A stretch of DNA of 64,000 nucleotides from Pseudacidovorax sp. RU35E. Its GTDB lineage: Bacteria; Pseudomonadota; Gammaproteobacteria; Burkholderiales; Burkholderiaceae_C. Below, piece after piece: positions 41,218 through 50,303 of the stretch. A program made the position numbers and the translations under genes. A model generated the notes under the pieces. That model had not been told where the DNA came from. It made no database searches and saw only the letters and a list, made by a program, of their open reading frames with translations. The stretch lies in NCBI RefSeq assembly GCF_900156165.1, contig NZ_FTMY01000013.1, positions 110,284 through 174,283 of the forward strand, given 5' to 3'. Numbering within the stretch: position 1 is the first letter of the stretch; the number at the start of each line of letters is the position of its first letter.

Positions 41218-41940
41218 ATGACTGCCGCCATCGTCCCCGCACCCGCCGCCCTTTCGCTGCGCGACTACGGCCCGTCGCGCGGCAGCCATGCGCACGACCA
41301 CTTCCAGGTGCTGGTGGCGCTGCAGGGTGTGCTGGCGCTGGAGGTGGAAGGCCGGGGACGGCGCCTGGCGGCCGGCCAGGGCTTCGTCGTGGCGCCCGGC
41401 GACCGGCATGACTTCGAGGCCGAGGCGAACGCCAGCCGCTGCCTCGTGCTGGACACGCGCGACGCGGCCTGGACACGGCATGCAGGCCAAGCGGCGCAGG
41501 GGCCGCAGGCCGCGGCCCTGGCCCACTACCTGGGTCTGTGCCTGGCACAGCGCGAGGCACCCGCGCTGGCGCTGGCCCAGGCGCCACTGCTGCTGTGTGA
41601 AGCCTGGAAAGGGCACGCGGCACCGCACCAAAGCGCGCCCCGCGGCCGCCCCATCGATTGGGCAACCTTGTCGGCCTGGGCGGCCGCCCACTGGCATCGG
41701 CCCCTCGCCGTCGAAGAGCTGGCCGCGCGCGCCTGCCTCAGCCCCAGCCAGTTCGCCCAGCGCTGCCGCGACGAGCGCGGCCTGAGCCCGCTGGCCTGGT
41801 TGCGCGCCCTGCGCCTGGCGGAAGCGCGCCGCCTGCGCGCGCAGGGTCTGGCCGTGGCCGAGACGGCGCGCCGCACGGGCTACCGCTCGCCGTCCGCATT
41901 GACGGCGGCGCTGCGGCGCGAGACCGGCTCCGCTCCCTGA
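41218..41940 (+). CDS. AraC family transcriptional regulator
   Basis: A 240-residue regulator with an N-terminal cupin-like domain (SHAHDHFQVLVALQGVLALEVEG...GQGFVVAPGDRHDF) and a C-terminal double HTH. The HTH includes LAVEELAARACLSPSQFAQRCRDERGLSP and AETARRTGYRSPSALTAALRRETG. It follows the synthetase gene closely and may regulate it or the downstream cytochrome b561 and EamA genes. The cupin pocket would bind the effector. Confidence 0.88.
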   Translation: MTAAIVPAPAALSLRDYGPSRGSHAHDHFQVLVALQGVLALEVEGRGRRLAAGQGFVVAPGDRHDFEAEANASRCLVLDTRDAAWTRHAGQAAQGPQAAALAHYLGLCLAQREAPALALAQAPLLLCEAWKGHAAPHQSAPRGRPIDWATLSAWAAAHWHRPLAVEELAARACLSPSQFAQRCRDERGLSPLAWLRALRLAEARRLRAQGLAVAETARRTGYRSPSALTAALRRETGSAP

Positions 41941-42091
41941 CGGCCCGCGCCAGACGCCGCGCACCTTCTTAAGGCTGGCTCAATGCGGCGGAGGGACCAT
42001 CGCCCCCGTCCACACCGATGTCGTCCGGTCTGCAACCGCGATCCGCATCGGACCTCCAGGCCGCAAGGCCAGCTTCCACGATGCATTGCCC

Positions 42092-42643
42092 ATGCCCGCC
42101 GCCGCCATCGCCCGCGCCCGCTACGCCCCTTCCGCCATCGCCCTGCACTGGGGCATGGCCCTGCTCATCGTCGCCGTCTACGGCTGCATGCTGGCCTCCG
42201 ACAACTTCCCACGCGGCAGCGAGCCGCGCACCCTGCTGCGCGGACTCCACTACAGCCTGGGGCTGCTCGTGCTGCCGCTGGCGTGCCTGCGCCTCGCGCT
42301 GGTGGCGCGGCAGCCCCGCACGGCCATCGTGCCAGTGCCGGCCGTCTGGCAGGAGCGCCTCGCCCACTGGATGAAGGTTGCGCTCTACGCGCTGATGCTG
42401 GCGATGCCGCTGCTGGGCTGGCTCTCGCTGGCGGCCAAGGGCACGGCGGTGGCCTTCTTCGGCCTGCCGCTGCCCTCGCCGCTGCCACCGGCGCCCAATT
42501 TCGCGCACCTGATCAAGGAGGTGCACGAGGCAGGCGCCACCGTGGGCTACGGGCTGGTCGGTGCCCACACGGCCGCGGCGCTGGTGCACCACCATGTGCT
42601 GCGCGACAACACCCTGCGCCGCATGCTGCCGGGGCGTGCCTGA
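42092..42643 (+). CDS. cytochrome b561
   Basis: A 183-residue di-haem b membrane protein. Four hydrophobic segments carry the expected haem ligands: His in IALHWGMALL, LHYSLGLLVLP, AHWMKVALYALML and GAHTAAALVHHH. Family members shuttle electrons between the quinone pool and periplasmic acceptors and can oxidise superoxide (CybB). The ATG at 42092 is preferred to a TTG six bases upstream. It forms a loose group with the EamA gene 124 bp downstream. Confidence 0.88.
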   Translation: MPAAAIARARYAPSAIALHWGMALLIVAVYGCMLASDNFPRGSEPRTLLRGLHYSLGLLVLPLACLRLALVARQPRTAIVPVPAVWQERLAHWMKVALYALMLAMPLLGWLSLAAKGTAVAFFGLPLPSPLPPAPNFAHLIKEVHEAGATVGYGLVGAHTAAALVHHHVLRDNTLRRMLPGRA

Positions 42644-42767
42644 CAAGGTGAGATCGCCGGTGCAGCTTTCGCTCCCGTGCGGCCCACCGCCCGAGGCGGC
42701 TGCCAGATCGCAGCCGCGCGACGAGGGACCGGCGGCGCGCGACGATGCGCCCGCCTAAGCTCGGCGG

Positions 42768-43619
42768 ATGCGCCTTTTCTCCGCCTCCACCCTGCATGCC
42801 CTGGCCGCCATCGCGCTGTGGGCCTCACTGGCCTCGCTGGGCACCGCGCTCGCGCATGTGCCGCCCTTCCTGCTCACCGGCGCCGCCTTGATCATCGGCA
42901 GCCTGCCGAGCTGGCCGCTGGTGCTGCGCGACCGGCGGGCCTGGGCGGTGCCGCCGCGCACGCTGGCGCTGGGCGTCTACGGGCTCTTCGGCTTCCACTT
43001 CCTGCTGTTCATCGCACTGCGCCATGCGCCGCCGGTGGAGGCCAACCTGGTCAACTACCTCTGGCCGCTGGGCATGGTGGTGCTGGCGCCGGTGCTGCTG
43101 CCGGGCACGTCGCTCAGGCCCTTGCATGTGGTGGCGGCGCTGCTGGGCTTTGCCGGCGCGGCGGTGGCGATCCTGGGCGCCCGCGGCACCGCGGGCACTA
43201 ACGGCTTCGCCTGGGGCTTCGTGCCGGCGCTGGGCTCGGCCTTCATCTGGGCGAGCTACTCGCTGTGGACGAAGCGCGTGCCGGCCTTTCCCACCTCGGC
43301 CATCGGCGCCTTCGGGCTGGTCTCGGGGCTGCTGGCCCTGGCCTGCCATGTGCTGCTGGAGCCGGCGGTCAGCCTGTCGGCGCGCGACTGGTCGCTGGTG
43401 GCGCTGTGCGGGCTGGGTCCGCTGGGCGCAGCCTTCTTCTTCTGGGACCGGGCGCTCAAGACGGGTGACGCCCGGCAGATCGGCATCCTGAGCTACCTGA
43501 CGCCGCTGCTCTCGACCACGCTGTTGCTGCTGGTCACCGGCCGGCCGCTGACAAGCGGCATCGCGCTGGCGGCGGCGATGATCGTGTCGGCGGCGGTGAT
43601 GGGCGCCCGCGCGCGCTGA
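42768..43619 (+). CDS. EamA/DMT family transporter
   Basis: A 283-residue membrane protein with ten hydrophobic segments arranged as two EamA repeats. The first repeat ends with HVVAALLGFAGAAVAILG, the second with SYLTPLLSTTLLLL. Close relatives include YddG-type exporters of aromatic amino acids, but the substrate is open. CGGCGG precedes the ATG; no strong ribosome site is seen. About 220 bp without a gene follow before zwf. Confidence 0.85.
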   Translation: MRLFSASTLHALAAIALWASLASLGTALAHVPPFLLTGAALIIGSLPSWPLVLRDRRAWAVPPRTLALGVYGLFGFHFLLFIALRHAPPVEANLVNYLWPLGMVVLAPVLLPGTSLRPLHVVAALLGFAGAAVAILGARGTAGTNGFAWGFVPALGSAFIWASYSLWTKRVPAFPTSAIGAFGLVSGLLALACHVLLEPAVSLSARDWSLVALCGLGPLGAAFFFWDRALKTGDARQIGILSYLTPLLSTTLLLLVTGRPLTSGIALAAAMIVSAAVMGARAR

Positions 43620-43842
43620 ACCCGAGCGCGCCGGGCAGGCGCAATCCGTGAAGAATGTCGCGCCGGACGCCAGCATGTCGGCCCGGGTGCGTGCCAGGTC
43701 CCCGTGTGGCGGCTTGCTGGCACCGAATTCGCTATGGGTCCTGGACGTCAGGCACGTGGCCTGCCCTGCCTGCCTTGACGAGAACAATCCAAGCATCCGC
43801 CCGCTGTCACACCCGCACATTCCAGAAGAGAGGACATCGTTC

Positions 43843-45306
43843 ATGGCCAAGATCCAACCCGGCGTGGGCCCACGCTTTCCCCAGGTGGTGGTGCTGGTCG
43901 GCGCCACCGGCGACCTGGCACGGCGCAAGCTGCTGCCGGGGCTTTTCCACCTGTGCAGCGCCGGCTTCATCCCCGCCTGGCGCATCGTCGGCTGCTCGCT
44001 GGACGACATGGACGCCGAGGGCTTCCGCCGCTTCGCGCGTGCCGCGCTGGACGAGTTCGGCAGCCGCAAGGTCGAAGAGGCCGCCTGGGAGGCCTTCGCC
44101 GCCACGCTGGACTACGTGCCGCTGTCGGCAGGGGCACCGGCGCTGGCCGAGGCCGTGGCCCGGGCCGAGGCCGAACTGGGCACCGAGTCCCGCCGCCTCC
44201 ATTACCTCAGCGTGCCGCCCAAGGCCGCGCTGCCGGTGGTGCGCACGCTGGGCGAGGCCGGTCTGGTCGAGCGCGCGCGCATCGTCATGGAAAAGCCCTT
44301 CGGCACCGACCTGGCCAGCGCGCGCGACCTGAATGCCAGGCTGCACGAGGTGTTCGAGGAAGAGCAGATCTTCCGCATCGACCATTTCCTGGGCAAGGAG
44401 GCGGCGCAGAACATCCTGGCCTTCCGTTTCGCCAACGGCCTGTTCGAGCCGATCTGGAACCGCACCTTCATCAACCACGTGCAGATCGACGTGCCCGAGA
44501 CGCTGGGCCTGGGCAAGCGCAGCGCCTTCTACGAGCAGACCGGCGCGTACAAGGACATGGTGGTCACGCACCTGTTCCAGATCCTGGGCTTCGTCGCCAT
44601 GGAGCCGCCCACCTCGCTGGAGCCCGCGCCCATCAGCGAGGAGAAGAACAAGGTCTTCCGCAGCATGCTGCCGATCCCGCCGCAGGACGTGGTGCGCGGC
44701 CAGTACGCGGGCTACCGGCAGGAGGAAGGTGTGGACCCGGACTCCGACACCGAGACCTTCGTCGCCCTCAAGTGCCACATCGACAACTGGCGCTGGGCCG
44801 GCGTGCCCTTCTACCTGCGCACTGGCAAGCGGCTGGCCGAGGGGCAGCGGGTGATCTCCATCGCCTTCCGCGAGCCGCCCAAGAGCATGTTCCCGGCCGG
44901 CAGCGGCGTGGGCTCGCAGGGGCCCGACCACCTGACTTTCGACCTGGCCGACGCGTCGAAGATGTCGCTGTCGTTCTACGGCAAGCGCCCCGGCCCGGGC
45001 ATGCGGCTGGACAAGCTGAGCCTGCAGTTCGCCATGAACGACACCGGCTACGTGCATGAGGTGCTGGAAGCGTATGAGCGGCTGATCCTGGACGCCATGC
45101 GCGGCGACCGCACGCTGTTCACCACCGCCGAGGGCATCGAGCGGCTGTGGGAGGTGTCGCAGCCGCTGCTGGAGGCACCGCCGCCGGTGCGGCTCTACCA
45201 GCCCGGCTCATGGGGCCCGAAGCCGGTGCACCAGCTGATCGCGCCGCATGCGTGGCGCCTCCCTTTCGAGCGGGCGTGGCGGCCGACGAGCCAGGGTCAG
45301 GGCTGA
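43843..45306 (+). CDS. zwf: glucose-6-phosphate 1-dehydrogenase
   Basis: A 487-residue enzyme producing 6-phosphogluconolactone and NAD(P)H. The N terminus contains the dinucleotide-binding GATGDLARRKLLPGLF. The active-site signature reads RIDHFLGKE, with Phe where most enzymes have Tyr. Further conserved parts are EKPFGTDL, PFYLRTGKRL and EAYERLILDAMRGD. An AGAGAGG stretch precedes the ATG. No pgl, edd, eda or gnd is adjacent; the gene stands alone between the EamA gene and convergent uppP. A large hairpin covers its stop. Confidence 0.96.
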   Translation: MAKIQPGVGPRFPQVVVLVGATGDLARRKLLPGLFHLCSAGFIPAWRIVGCSLDDMDAEGFRRFARAALDEFGSRKVEEAAWEAFAATLDYVPLSAGAPALAEAVARAEAELGTESRRLHYLSVPPKAALPVVRTLGEAGLVERARIVMEKPFGTDLASARDLNARLHEVFEEEQIFRIDHFLGKEAAQNILAFRFANGLFEPIWNRTFINHVQIDVPETLGLGKRSAFYEQTGAYKDMVVTHLFQILGFVAMEPPTSLEPAPISEEKNKVFRSMLPIPPQDVVRGQYAGYRQEEGVDPDSDTETFVALKCHIDNWRWAGVPFYLRTGKRLAEGQRVISIAFREPPKSMFPAGSGVGSQGPDHLTFDLADASKMSLSFYGKRPGPGMRLDKLSLQFAMNDTGYVHEVLEAYERLILDAMRGDRTLFTTAEGIERLWEVSQPLLEAPPPVRLYQPGSWGPKPVHQLIAPHAWRLPFERAWRPTSQGQG

Positions 45307-45328
45307 GTCCCTGATCAGCCGCCACGCC
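45273..45328. terminator. bipartite hairpin between convergent zwf and uppP
   Basis: Outer arms GGCGTGGCGGC (45273-45283) and GCCGCCACGCC (45318-45328) and inner arms TCAGGG (45297-45302) and CCCTGA (45309-45314) can form a large stem around the zwf stop. No T run follows on either strand. It may act as a bidirectional, factor-assisted terminator or as a 3'-end stabiliser for both convergent messages. Confidence 0.4.
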
Positions 45329-45343
45329 GTAGGCGCTTTCAGC

Positions 45344-46189
45344 TCATCCCAACCAGAGCACGAAGGCCGAGGCCACGAGGCAATAGGCGCCGAACAGGTA
45401 CCAGCGCCCCGACTCCAGCCAGGACGACAGCCAGCGCAGCGCCGCCAGGCCTGCGAGGAAGCTGAGCACCATGCCGAATGCGCTGGGCGCCAGCACGCGC
45501 CCGAGGTCCTGCACGGCCATCGCATGGCCGGTGCCCGAGGCGGTGAGCAGCCGGTGCGCCTCCTTCACGATGACCGCCGGCGTCAGCACGACGGCCAGGG
45601 CGAAGCTGAATTCCTCGGCCTTGCGCCGCTCGATGCCGACCGCCATGGCGGTGGAGATGGTGGCGCCCGAGCGGGAGAAGCCGCGGAAGGGCAGGCACAG
45701 CCCCTGCACGGCGCCGATGAGCATCGCCGAAGGGCCGCCGACACGCAGGCTGGTCCGCTCGGGGATGAAGGAGGCCGTGATGATCAGCACGCCCGCCGCA
45801 GCCAGTGCCGCGGCCATGAGGCGCGAGTTGCCGAACAGGTGTTCGATCTCGAACTGCGGATCGGAGGCCAGCACCCAGTGCTTGATGGCGAACTGCAGCC
45901 CGAGGCCGACGACGCCCGTGCAGATCGTGGCCAGCACCACGCCCGTCGCGTTCTGGCTGAATGCGCTCCAGGAGCTGAAGTACGCCTTCTTCCAGCTGCG
46001 CCAGAAGTAGACGATCACCGCGAACATCGTGCCGGTGTGGAGCATGACCAGCAGCAGCGTCATCTCGGGCGTGGTCGGATCGAGTCCCATGAGCTTCTCC
46101 GCGGTGATGACGTGGGCGGAGCTGGAAACGGGGAGCAGTTCGGCGGCACCCTGGATGAGGGCCAGGATGGCGACTTGGAGGGCGGTCAT
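45344..46189 (-). CDS. uppP: undecaprenyl-diphosphate phosphatase (UppP/BacA)
   Basis: A 281-residue membrane enzyme that recycles the lipid carrier of peptidoglycan synthesis and gives bacitracin resistance. The first catalytic motif reads QGAAELLPVSSSAH (usual form QGxTEFLPVSSTGH), and the second FRGFSRSGATIS (usual PGxSRSGAT). About eight hydrophobic segments follow the family topology. The essential Glu, Ser, Arg and Thr residues remain, so activity is likely, but it belongs to a divergent subfamily. It is convergent with zwf. Confidence 0.9.
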   Translation of the reverse strand: MTALQVAILALIQGAAELLPVSSSAHVITAEKLMGLDPTTPEMTLLLVMLHTGTMFAVIVYFWRSWKKAYFSSWSAFSQNATGVVLATICTGVVGLGLQFAIKHWVLASDPQFEIEHLFGNSRLMAAALAAAGVLIITASFIPERTSLRVGGPSAMLIGAVQGLCLPFRGFSRSGATISTAMAVGIERRKAEEFSFALAVVLTPAVIVKEAHRLLTASGTGHAMAVQDLGRVLAPSAFGMVLSFLAGLAALRWLSSWLESGRWYLFGAYCLVASAFVLWLG

Positions 46190-46336
46190 GGGGAAAGCAG
46201 CAGGTTGTTCCGAGATGCGAGGCGCATTGCCGCCGACCTAGGCATCGTCAAAGCGATGGGCGGGCGTCACGGCGGGATGAAGCGCCCGATTCTCGGAACA
46301 CAAGCTGACGGCCACGAGACCGACTCGGCACCCGAC

Positions 46337-46840
46337 TCAATCCGCAGTCTTCGTGGCCATCGGTTCGTGGGTGGCATCGGCGCCCAGACGGCCCGCGGCG
46401 GAACGCATCGGGCCGGCGGCCGGCACCAGCGAGCCCGCGCGGCCCAGGCCGAAGGCGGGCATGTTGACGTAGACGTTCTCGTACGCGCCGGGCCGCACCA
46501 CATAGCTCTCATGCCAGATGCCGACACTGCCGTCGGTGCCCACCGCGCGGTTGAACTGCTGCCAGGCCGGCAGGTGGGCCGAGTCGCGGGCCTTGGCATA
46601 GGCCAGCAGCGCGTCCATGCTGCGCCAGTACTGCACCATCACCAGCGTGCGAGAGAACCACATCTCGTGGCTGAGCAGGCCCAATTCGGGTTGCGCATAG
46701 AGCTCGCGCAGCATGCGCGGCATGGCCCGGGCGACAGGTAGCCATTTGTGCACTGCCCACGGGCGGTTGAAACGGGCTCCGATGAGGAAGACGGCGAACT
46801 CGCCGTCCAGGCGGGCCGTCATGCGTTCGCGGTGGATCAT
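46337..46840 (-). CDS. DUF4188 domain protein (dimeric-barrel monooxygenase-like)
   Basis: A 167-residue protein. FAVFLIGARFNRPWAVHKWLPVARAMPRML, MWFSRTLVMVQYWRSMDALLAYA and VGIWHESYVV form the pattern of DUF4188 proteins, which resemble ferredoxin-like antibiotic-biosynthesis monooxygenases or haem-containing aldoxime dehydratase relatives. Function is not established. The ATG at 46840 is used; a GTG at 46855 would add five residues. It follows the CurA-like gene by 37 bp on the same strand and may be cotranscribed with it. Confidence 0.75.
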   Translation of the reverse strand: MIHRERMTARLDGEFAVFLIGARFNRPWAVHKWLPVARAMPRMLRELYAQPELGLLSHEMWFSRTLVMVQYWRSMDALLAYAKARDSAHLPAWQQFNRAVGTDGSVGIWHESYVVRPGAYENVYVNMPAFGLGRAGSLVPAAGPMRSAAGRLGADATHEPMATKTAD

Positions 46841-46877
46841 GACGGCATGATGCACCCGGAGGCCGGAGGGCAGGCCG

Positions 46878-47927
46878 TCAGGCCACCTTCAGCACCAGCT
46901 TGCCGAAGTTGCCGCCCGAGAAGAGCTTGGCCAGCGCCTCCGGAAAGTTCTCGAGCCCGTCGACCACGTCCTCGCGGCTCTTCATGCGGCCGTCCTTCAA
47001 ATAGCCCGCCAGTTCCGCGATGGCCTGGGGGTAGCGGTCGGCATAGTCGAACACCACCATGCCTTCCATGCGGGCGCGGTTGACCAGCAGGCTGAGGTAG
47101 TTGCGCGGGCCGGCGGTGGGGGCGCTGTTGGCGTTGTTGTACTGGCTGATGGCGCCGCAGATGACGATGCGGGCCTTGGGTGCCAGCTTGGCGAGCACGG
47201 TGTCGAGGATGTCGCCGCCGACGTTGTCGAAGTACACGTCCACCCCGCGCGGCGCATGCTGCTTGAGGCCTTCGCGCACCGCCTGCGGGCCGGCCTTGTA
47301 GTCGATGCAGGCGTCGAAGCCCAGCTCCTTGACCACCCAGTCGCACTTGGCCGGGCCGCCGGCGATGCCGACGGTGCGGCAGCCCTTGATCTTGGCGAGC
47401 TGGCCGACCGTCTGGCCCACCGCACCAGCGGCACCCGAGACGACGACGGTGTCGCCCGCCTTGGCCAGGCCCACGTCGAGCAGGCCGAAGTAGGCCGTCA
47501 TGCCGGGCATGCCCAGCACATTGAGCCACTGGCCGGGCGTGCCGGCGGCGAGGTCGATGCGGCGGACGTCGCCGCGCTGGATCTGCGCATGGCCGAAGGC
47601 GGCGAAGTCCTGGATGCCCAGCAGGCCGGACACCGCGTCGCCCTCGGCGAAGCCGGGGTTGCGCGAGGCCACGATGCGGCCGATGCCGCCAGCGCGCATC
47701 ACCTCGCCGATGCCCACGGGCGGGATGTAGCTGCGCCCCTCGTTCATCCAGCCGCGCATGGCAGGGTCGAGCGACAGCAGTTCGGTGCGCACCAGCACGC
47801 CGCCTTCTTCCACCGCGGGAATGGGAGCGTCGGCGACGAAGTCGAAGTCCTCGCGCGTGGCGGCGCCCTGCGGGCGGCGGGCCAGGCGGAACTGGCGGTT
47901 GGCGGGGGTGGCGGGGGTGGCGGTCAT
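46878..47927 (-). CDS. NADP-dependent medium-chain reductase (CurA/LTB4DH-like)
   Basis: A 349-residue zinc-free MDR enzyme. The N-terminal GroES-like half contains LLSLDPAMRGWM. The Rossmann half has VVSGAAGAVGQTVGQLAK with the nucleotide loop, FDACIDYK, and VYFDNVGGDILDTVL. The YNN segment (ICGAISQYNNA) is typical of enone/curcumin reductases and NADP-dependent leukotriene dehydrogenases. It reduces alpha,beta-unsaturated carbonyl compounds. Its promoter region carries a perfect 12-bp palindrome at 47957-47968. Confidence 0.9.
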   Translation of the reverse strand: MTATPATPANRQFRLARRPQGAATREDFDFVADAPIPAVEEGGVLVRTELLSLDPAMRGWMNEGRSYIPPVGIGEVMRAGGIGRIVASRNPGFAEGDAVSGLLGIQDFAAFGHAQIQRGDVRRIDLAAGTPGQWLNVLGMPGMTAYFGLLDVGLAKAGDTVVVSGAAGAVGQTVGQLAKIKGCRTVGIAGGPAKCDWVVKELGFDACIDYKAGPQAVREGLKQHAPRGVDVYFDNVGGDILDTVLAKLAPKARIVICGAISQYNNANSAPTAGPRNYLSLLVNRARMEGMVVFDYADRYPQAIAELAGYLKDGRMKSREDVVDGLENFPEALAKLFSGGNFGKLVLKVA

Positions 47928-48034
47928 TCGGGTGTCTCCTGGTGCGATGTCGTCGGGTCCGATCGGACGGTCGCGGGCATGCTAGCCAGGGGCCGTGCGG
48001 CGGCTGGTTGCGCAGGCGACAGGCGGATGCGGTC

Positions 48035-49438
48035 TCAGCGCAGCAGCGCCGTCACCACCAGGCCCGGGTTCTCCAGCCGCAGGTCCAGCCGTCCGCCGTG
48101 GGCCTGCGCCACCAGCCGGCACAGGTACATGCCCAGGCCCACGCCCCCACCACCGGCACCGCGCGCGCGTGCACTGTCGGGGCGGTAGAAGGGCTCGGCC
48201 AGGCGTTCGAGCTGGTCCGCCGGCACGCCGGGACCGAAGTCGCGCACCTCGATGCAGACGCCGTCGGGCGCGTCCGGCGCCGTGGGCGCGCGATGCAGCG
48301 ACAGCCGTGGCGGCTGCGGTCCGGCACCATGGTGCAGCGCATTGGCCAGCAGGTTGCGCAGCAGCAGCCGCACACGGGCCCGGTCCAGCACCAGGGCCGG
48401 CAGGTCGGGGGCGACCTCCACCGACACCGCCTCGGCCATGGGCAGGCCACGTGCAGCCAGCTCCTGGATCACCTCGCGCGCCAGGGCCGGCAGGTCCACC
48501 GGCTCGCGCTGCAGGGCGGCGTGCGGACTGGACAGCCGCTCGCCTTCGAGCAGGTCGCTGATCAGGTCGCGCATCTCGTTCAAGTCGCGCAGCAGGGCGG
48601 CGCGCTCGGCGGCGCCTTCGGGTGTCTCGGGCAGCAGCTCGGCATTGAGCCGGGCGCGGGTCAGCGGCGAGCGCAGCTCGTGGCTGACGGCCAGCAGCAG
48701 TGCGCGCTTGGCGTCGAGCATGCGCTTGATGTCGTCGGCCACGGTGTTGATGTGCTGTGCCAGCTCACCCAGCTCGTCGCGGCGTCGCAGGGGAATGGGC
48801 CGGGAAAAGTCGCCGCGGCCGAAGCGCTGCGCCCCGGCGCGGATGTCCTCCAGCGGCCGCAGCAGCTTGTGGACCACGCCATAGGCCAGCAGGATGAGGC
48901 CGACGACCAGCGCCACCATCACCCAGTCGAAGCCGTCGTTGGCCTGCTGCATCAGCCGCGGGCTCCAGCCGAAGGTGACGCGGTGGCCATCGGCGGTGCG
49001 GCGCACGTACCAGGGGTCTTCGCCAGGGCCGGTGGGCACGCGCGGGGTGAACCAGTCGCGGCGGCGATGGCGCTCGTCTTCGGGATCGGAGGCCCAGTTG
49101 ACCACCGGCCCGCTGATGCGCAGCGAGATGGGCAGCCGCGCGGCCAGCTCGCGCGCCTTCTCCACGCTGGGCGGGCTGCCGATCTCGTCGACCACGCGGC
49201 CCATGTAGTCGCTGAGCAGCGGCTGTGCGACCGCGCGCCAGCCCGTGCTGCCGAAGGCAGCGCGAAATCCGCCGATGAAGACGGCCGTCATGGCCAGCGC
49301 CAGCACCACGAAGAGCGTGACCAGCCGCAGGCGCAGCGAATGGCTCCAGCGCTGGCGCCAGCGGCGGCGGCGCTGGAAGCGGCGCGGCACGAGGCCGTCG
49401 CAGGCGGGATCGGCCGGGGCGGGACGGGTGGAAGTCAT
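48035..49438 (-). CDS. sensor histidine kinase (CpxA-like)
   Basis: A 467-residue kinase. A basic, Arg-rich cytoplasmic N terminus is followed by TM1 (about 38-58), a periplasmic loop of about 110 residues, TM2 (about 171-190), HAMP and the H-box AVSHELRSPLTRARL with His253. The ATPase domain has N box LRNLLANALHH, G1 EVRDFGPGVP and G2 GGGVGLGMYL. The ATG overlaps the response-regulator stop as ATGA. With a CpxP-like gene three genes upstream, an envelope-stress sensor is the likely role. Confidence 0.92.
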   Translation of the reverse strand: MTSTRPAPADPACDGLVPRRFQRRRRWRQRWSHSLRLRLVTLFVVLALAMTAVFIGGFRAAFGSTGWRAVAQPLLSDYMGRVVDEIGSPPSVEKARELAARLPISLRISGPVVNWASDPEDERHRRRDWFTPRVPTGPGEDPWYVRRTADGHRVTFGWSPRLMQQANDGFDWVMVALVVGLILLAYGVVHKLLRPLEDIRAGAQRFGRGDFSRPIPLRRRDELGELAQHINTVADDIKRMLDAKRALLLAVSHELRSPLTRARLNAELLPETPEGAAERAALLRDLNEMRDLISDLLEGERLSSPHAALQREPVDLPALAREVIQELAARGLPMAEAVSVEVAPDLPALVLDRARVRLLLRNLLANALHHGAGPQPPRLSLHRAPTAPDAPDGVCIEVRDFGPGVPADQLERLAEPFYRPDSARARGAGGGGVGLGMYLCRLVAQAHGGRLDLRLENPGLVVTALLR

Positions 49439-50241
49439 GGGGCCGCACCGGGCGGCGCGTCGGCGGGGGCTTGCGCGCCGCTCTGCCTTGCGACACGCTC
49501 GGGGCGAACGGGGAGGTGGCTCAGGGTCGAACCCGCCTCCTCGCCCACGCGGCCGACGGCCAGGGTGTAGCCCGCGTTGCGCAGCGTCTTGATGCAGTCC
49601 AGCGGCTCCAGCTTGCGGCGCAGGCGGCTGACGACGATGTCCACAGCGCGGGTGAAGAGGTCGGCCTCGTGGCCGCGCAGCCGGTTGAGGATGTCGTCCC
49701 GGCTGAAGACCTTGCCGGGCTCGGAGGCGAGCAGGGCCAGCAGTTCGAACTCGGTGCCCGTCAGCTCCAGCCGCTCGCCGTGGCGGATGACCTCTCGGCG
49801 GTCGAGATCGATGGCCAGGCCGTCGAAGTCATGGCGCTGCGCGGACGCCGGTGCCGCGGCGGCGCGCACGCGCTGGCGGCGCAGGATGGTCTGCACGCGC
49901 GCCACCAGCTCGCGCGGCTCGAAGGGCTTGGGCAGGTAGTCGTCCGCGCCCAGCTCCAGGCCGACCACACGGTCCATCACGTCGCCGCGGGCGGTGAGCA
50001 TGACGATGGGGATGTCGCTGTCGGCGCGGATCTGCCGGCACAGGGCGAAGCCGTCCATCTCGGGCAGCATGACGTCGAGGATGGCGGCGTCGTAGTCGTG
50101 GCTGCGCAGCCTGGCGAGGCCCTCGCTGGGGCGCAGCGCGCAGTCGAGCGTGCAGCCGAAGCGGGCGAAGTAGCTCGCCAGCGGCGGCCCCAGGTGCACG
50201 TCGTCGTCGATCAGCAGGATGCGGGGCGCGTCGGTGGACAT
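49435..50241 (-). CDS. OmpR-family response regulator (CpxR-like)
   Basis: A 268-residue regulator. The receiver has the acidic cluster IDDD at residues 11-14, phospho-acceptor Asp56 (ILDVMLPEM) and Lys in PKPFEPRE. The winged-helix domain follows (LTGTEFELLALLASEPGKVFSRDDILN, RAVDIVVSRLRRKL). A hydrophilic tail of about 35 residues extends beyond the usual end and into the overlap with the kinase gene. It is the partner of the kinase encoded next and probably controls the lipoprotein and repeat-protein genes of its own operon. Confidence 0.93.
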   Translation of the reverse strand: MSTDAPRILLIDDDVHLGPPLASYFARFGCTLDCALRPSEGLARLRSHDYDAAILDVMLPEMDGFALCRQIRADSDIPIVMLTARGDVMDRVVGLELGADDYLPKPFEPRELVARVQTILRRQRVRAAAAPASAQRHDFDGLAIDLDRREVIRHGERLELTGTEFELLALLASEPGKVFSRDDILNRLRGHEADLFTRAVDIVVSRLRRKLEPLDCIKTLRNAGYTLAVGRVGEEAGSTLSHLPVRPERVARQSGAQAPADAPPGAAP

Positions 50242-50303
50242 GTCGGGATTGTGCCGAGGGGGCGTGGCGCGCAGCGCCACGGCGTGCGCTGCGCTGGCGG
50301 CCA

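Noticed and set aside
36966..41231. A 1421-codon open frame on the minus strand opposite the helicase and synthetase genes
   Set aside because: It is low in motifs and rich in Ala, Gly, Arg, Gln and His, as expected for an antisense frame in GC-rich DNA. The plus strand carries two clear enzyme families over the same stretch.
43620..43842. Gene-free 223 bp before zwf
   Set aside because: I looked for a small gene, a HexR-type site and a promoter; a TTGACG is present near 43777 but no matching -10, and no conserved frame.
46206..46300. Inverted repeat TGTTCCGAGA / TCTCGGAACA, arms 75 bp apart, between uppP and the DUF4188 gene
   Set aside because: The arms are short and far apart; a match of this size can arise by chance and no promoter is evident around it.
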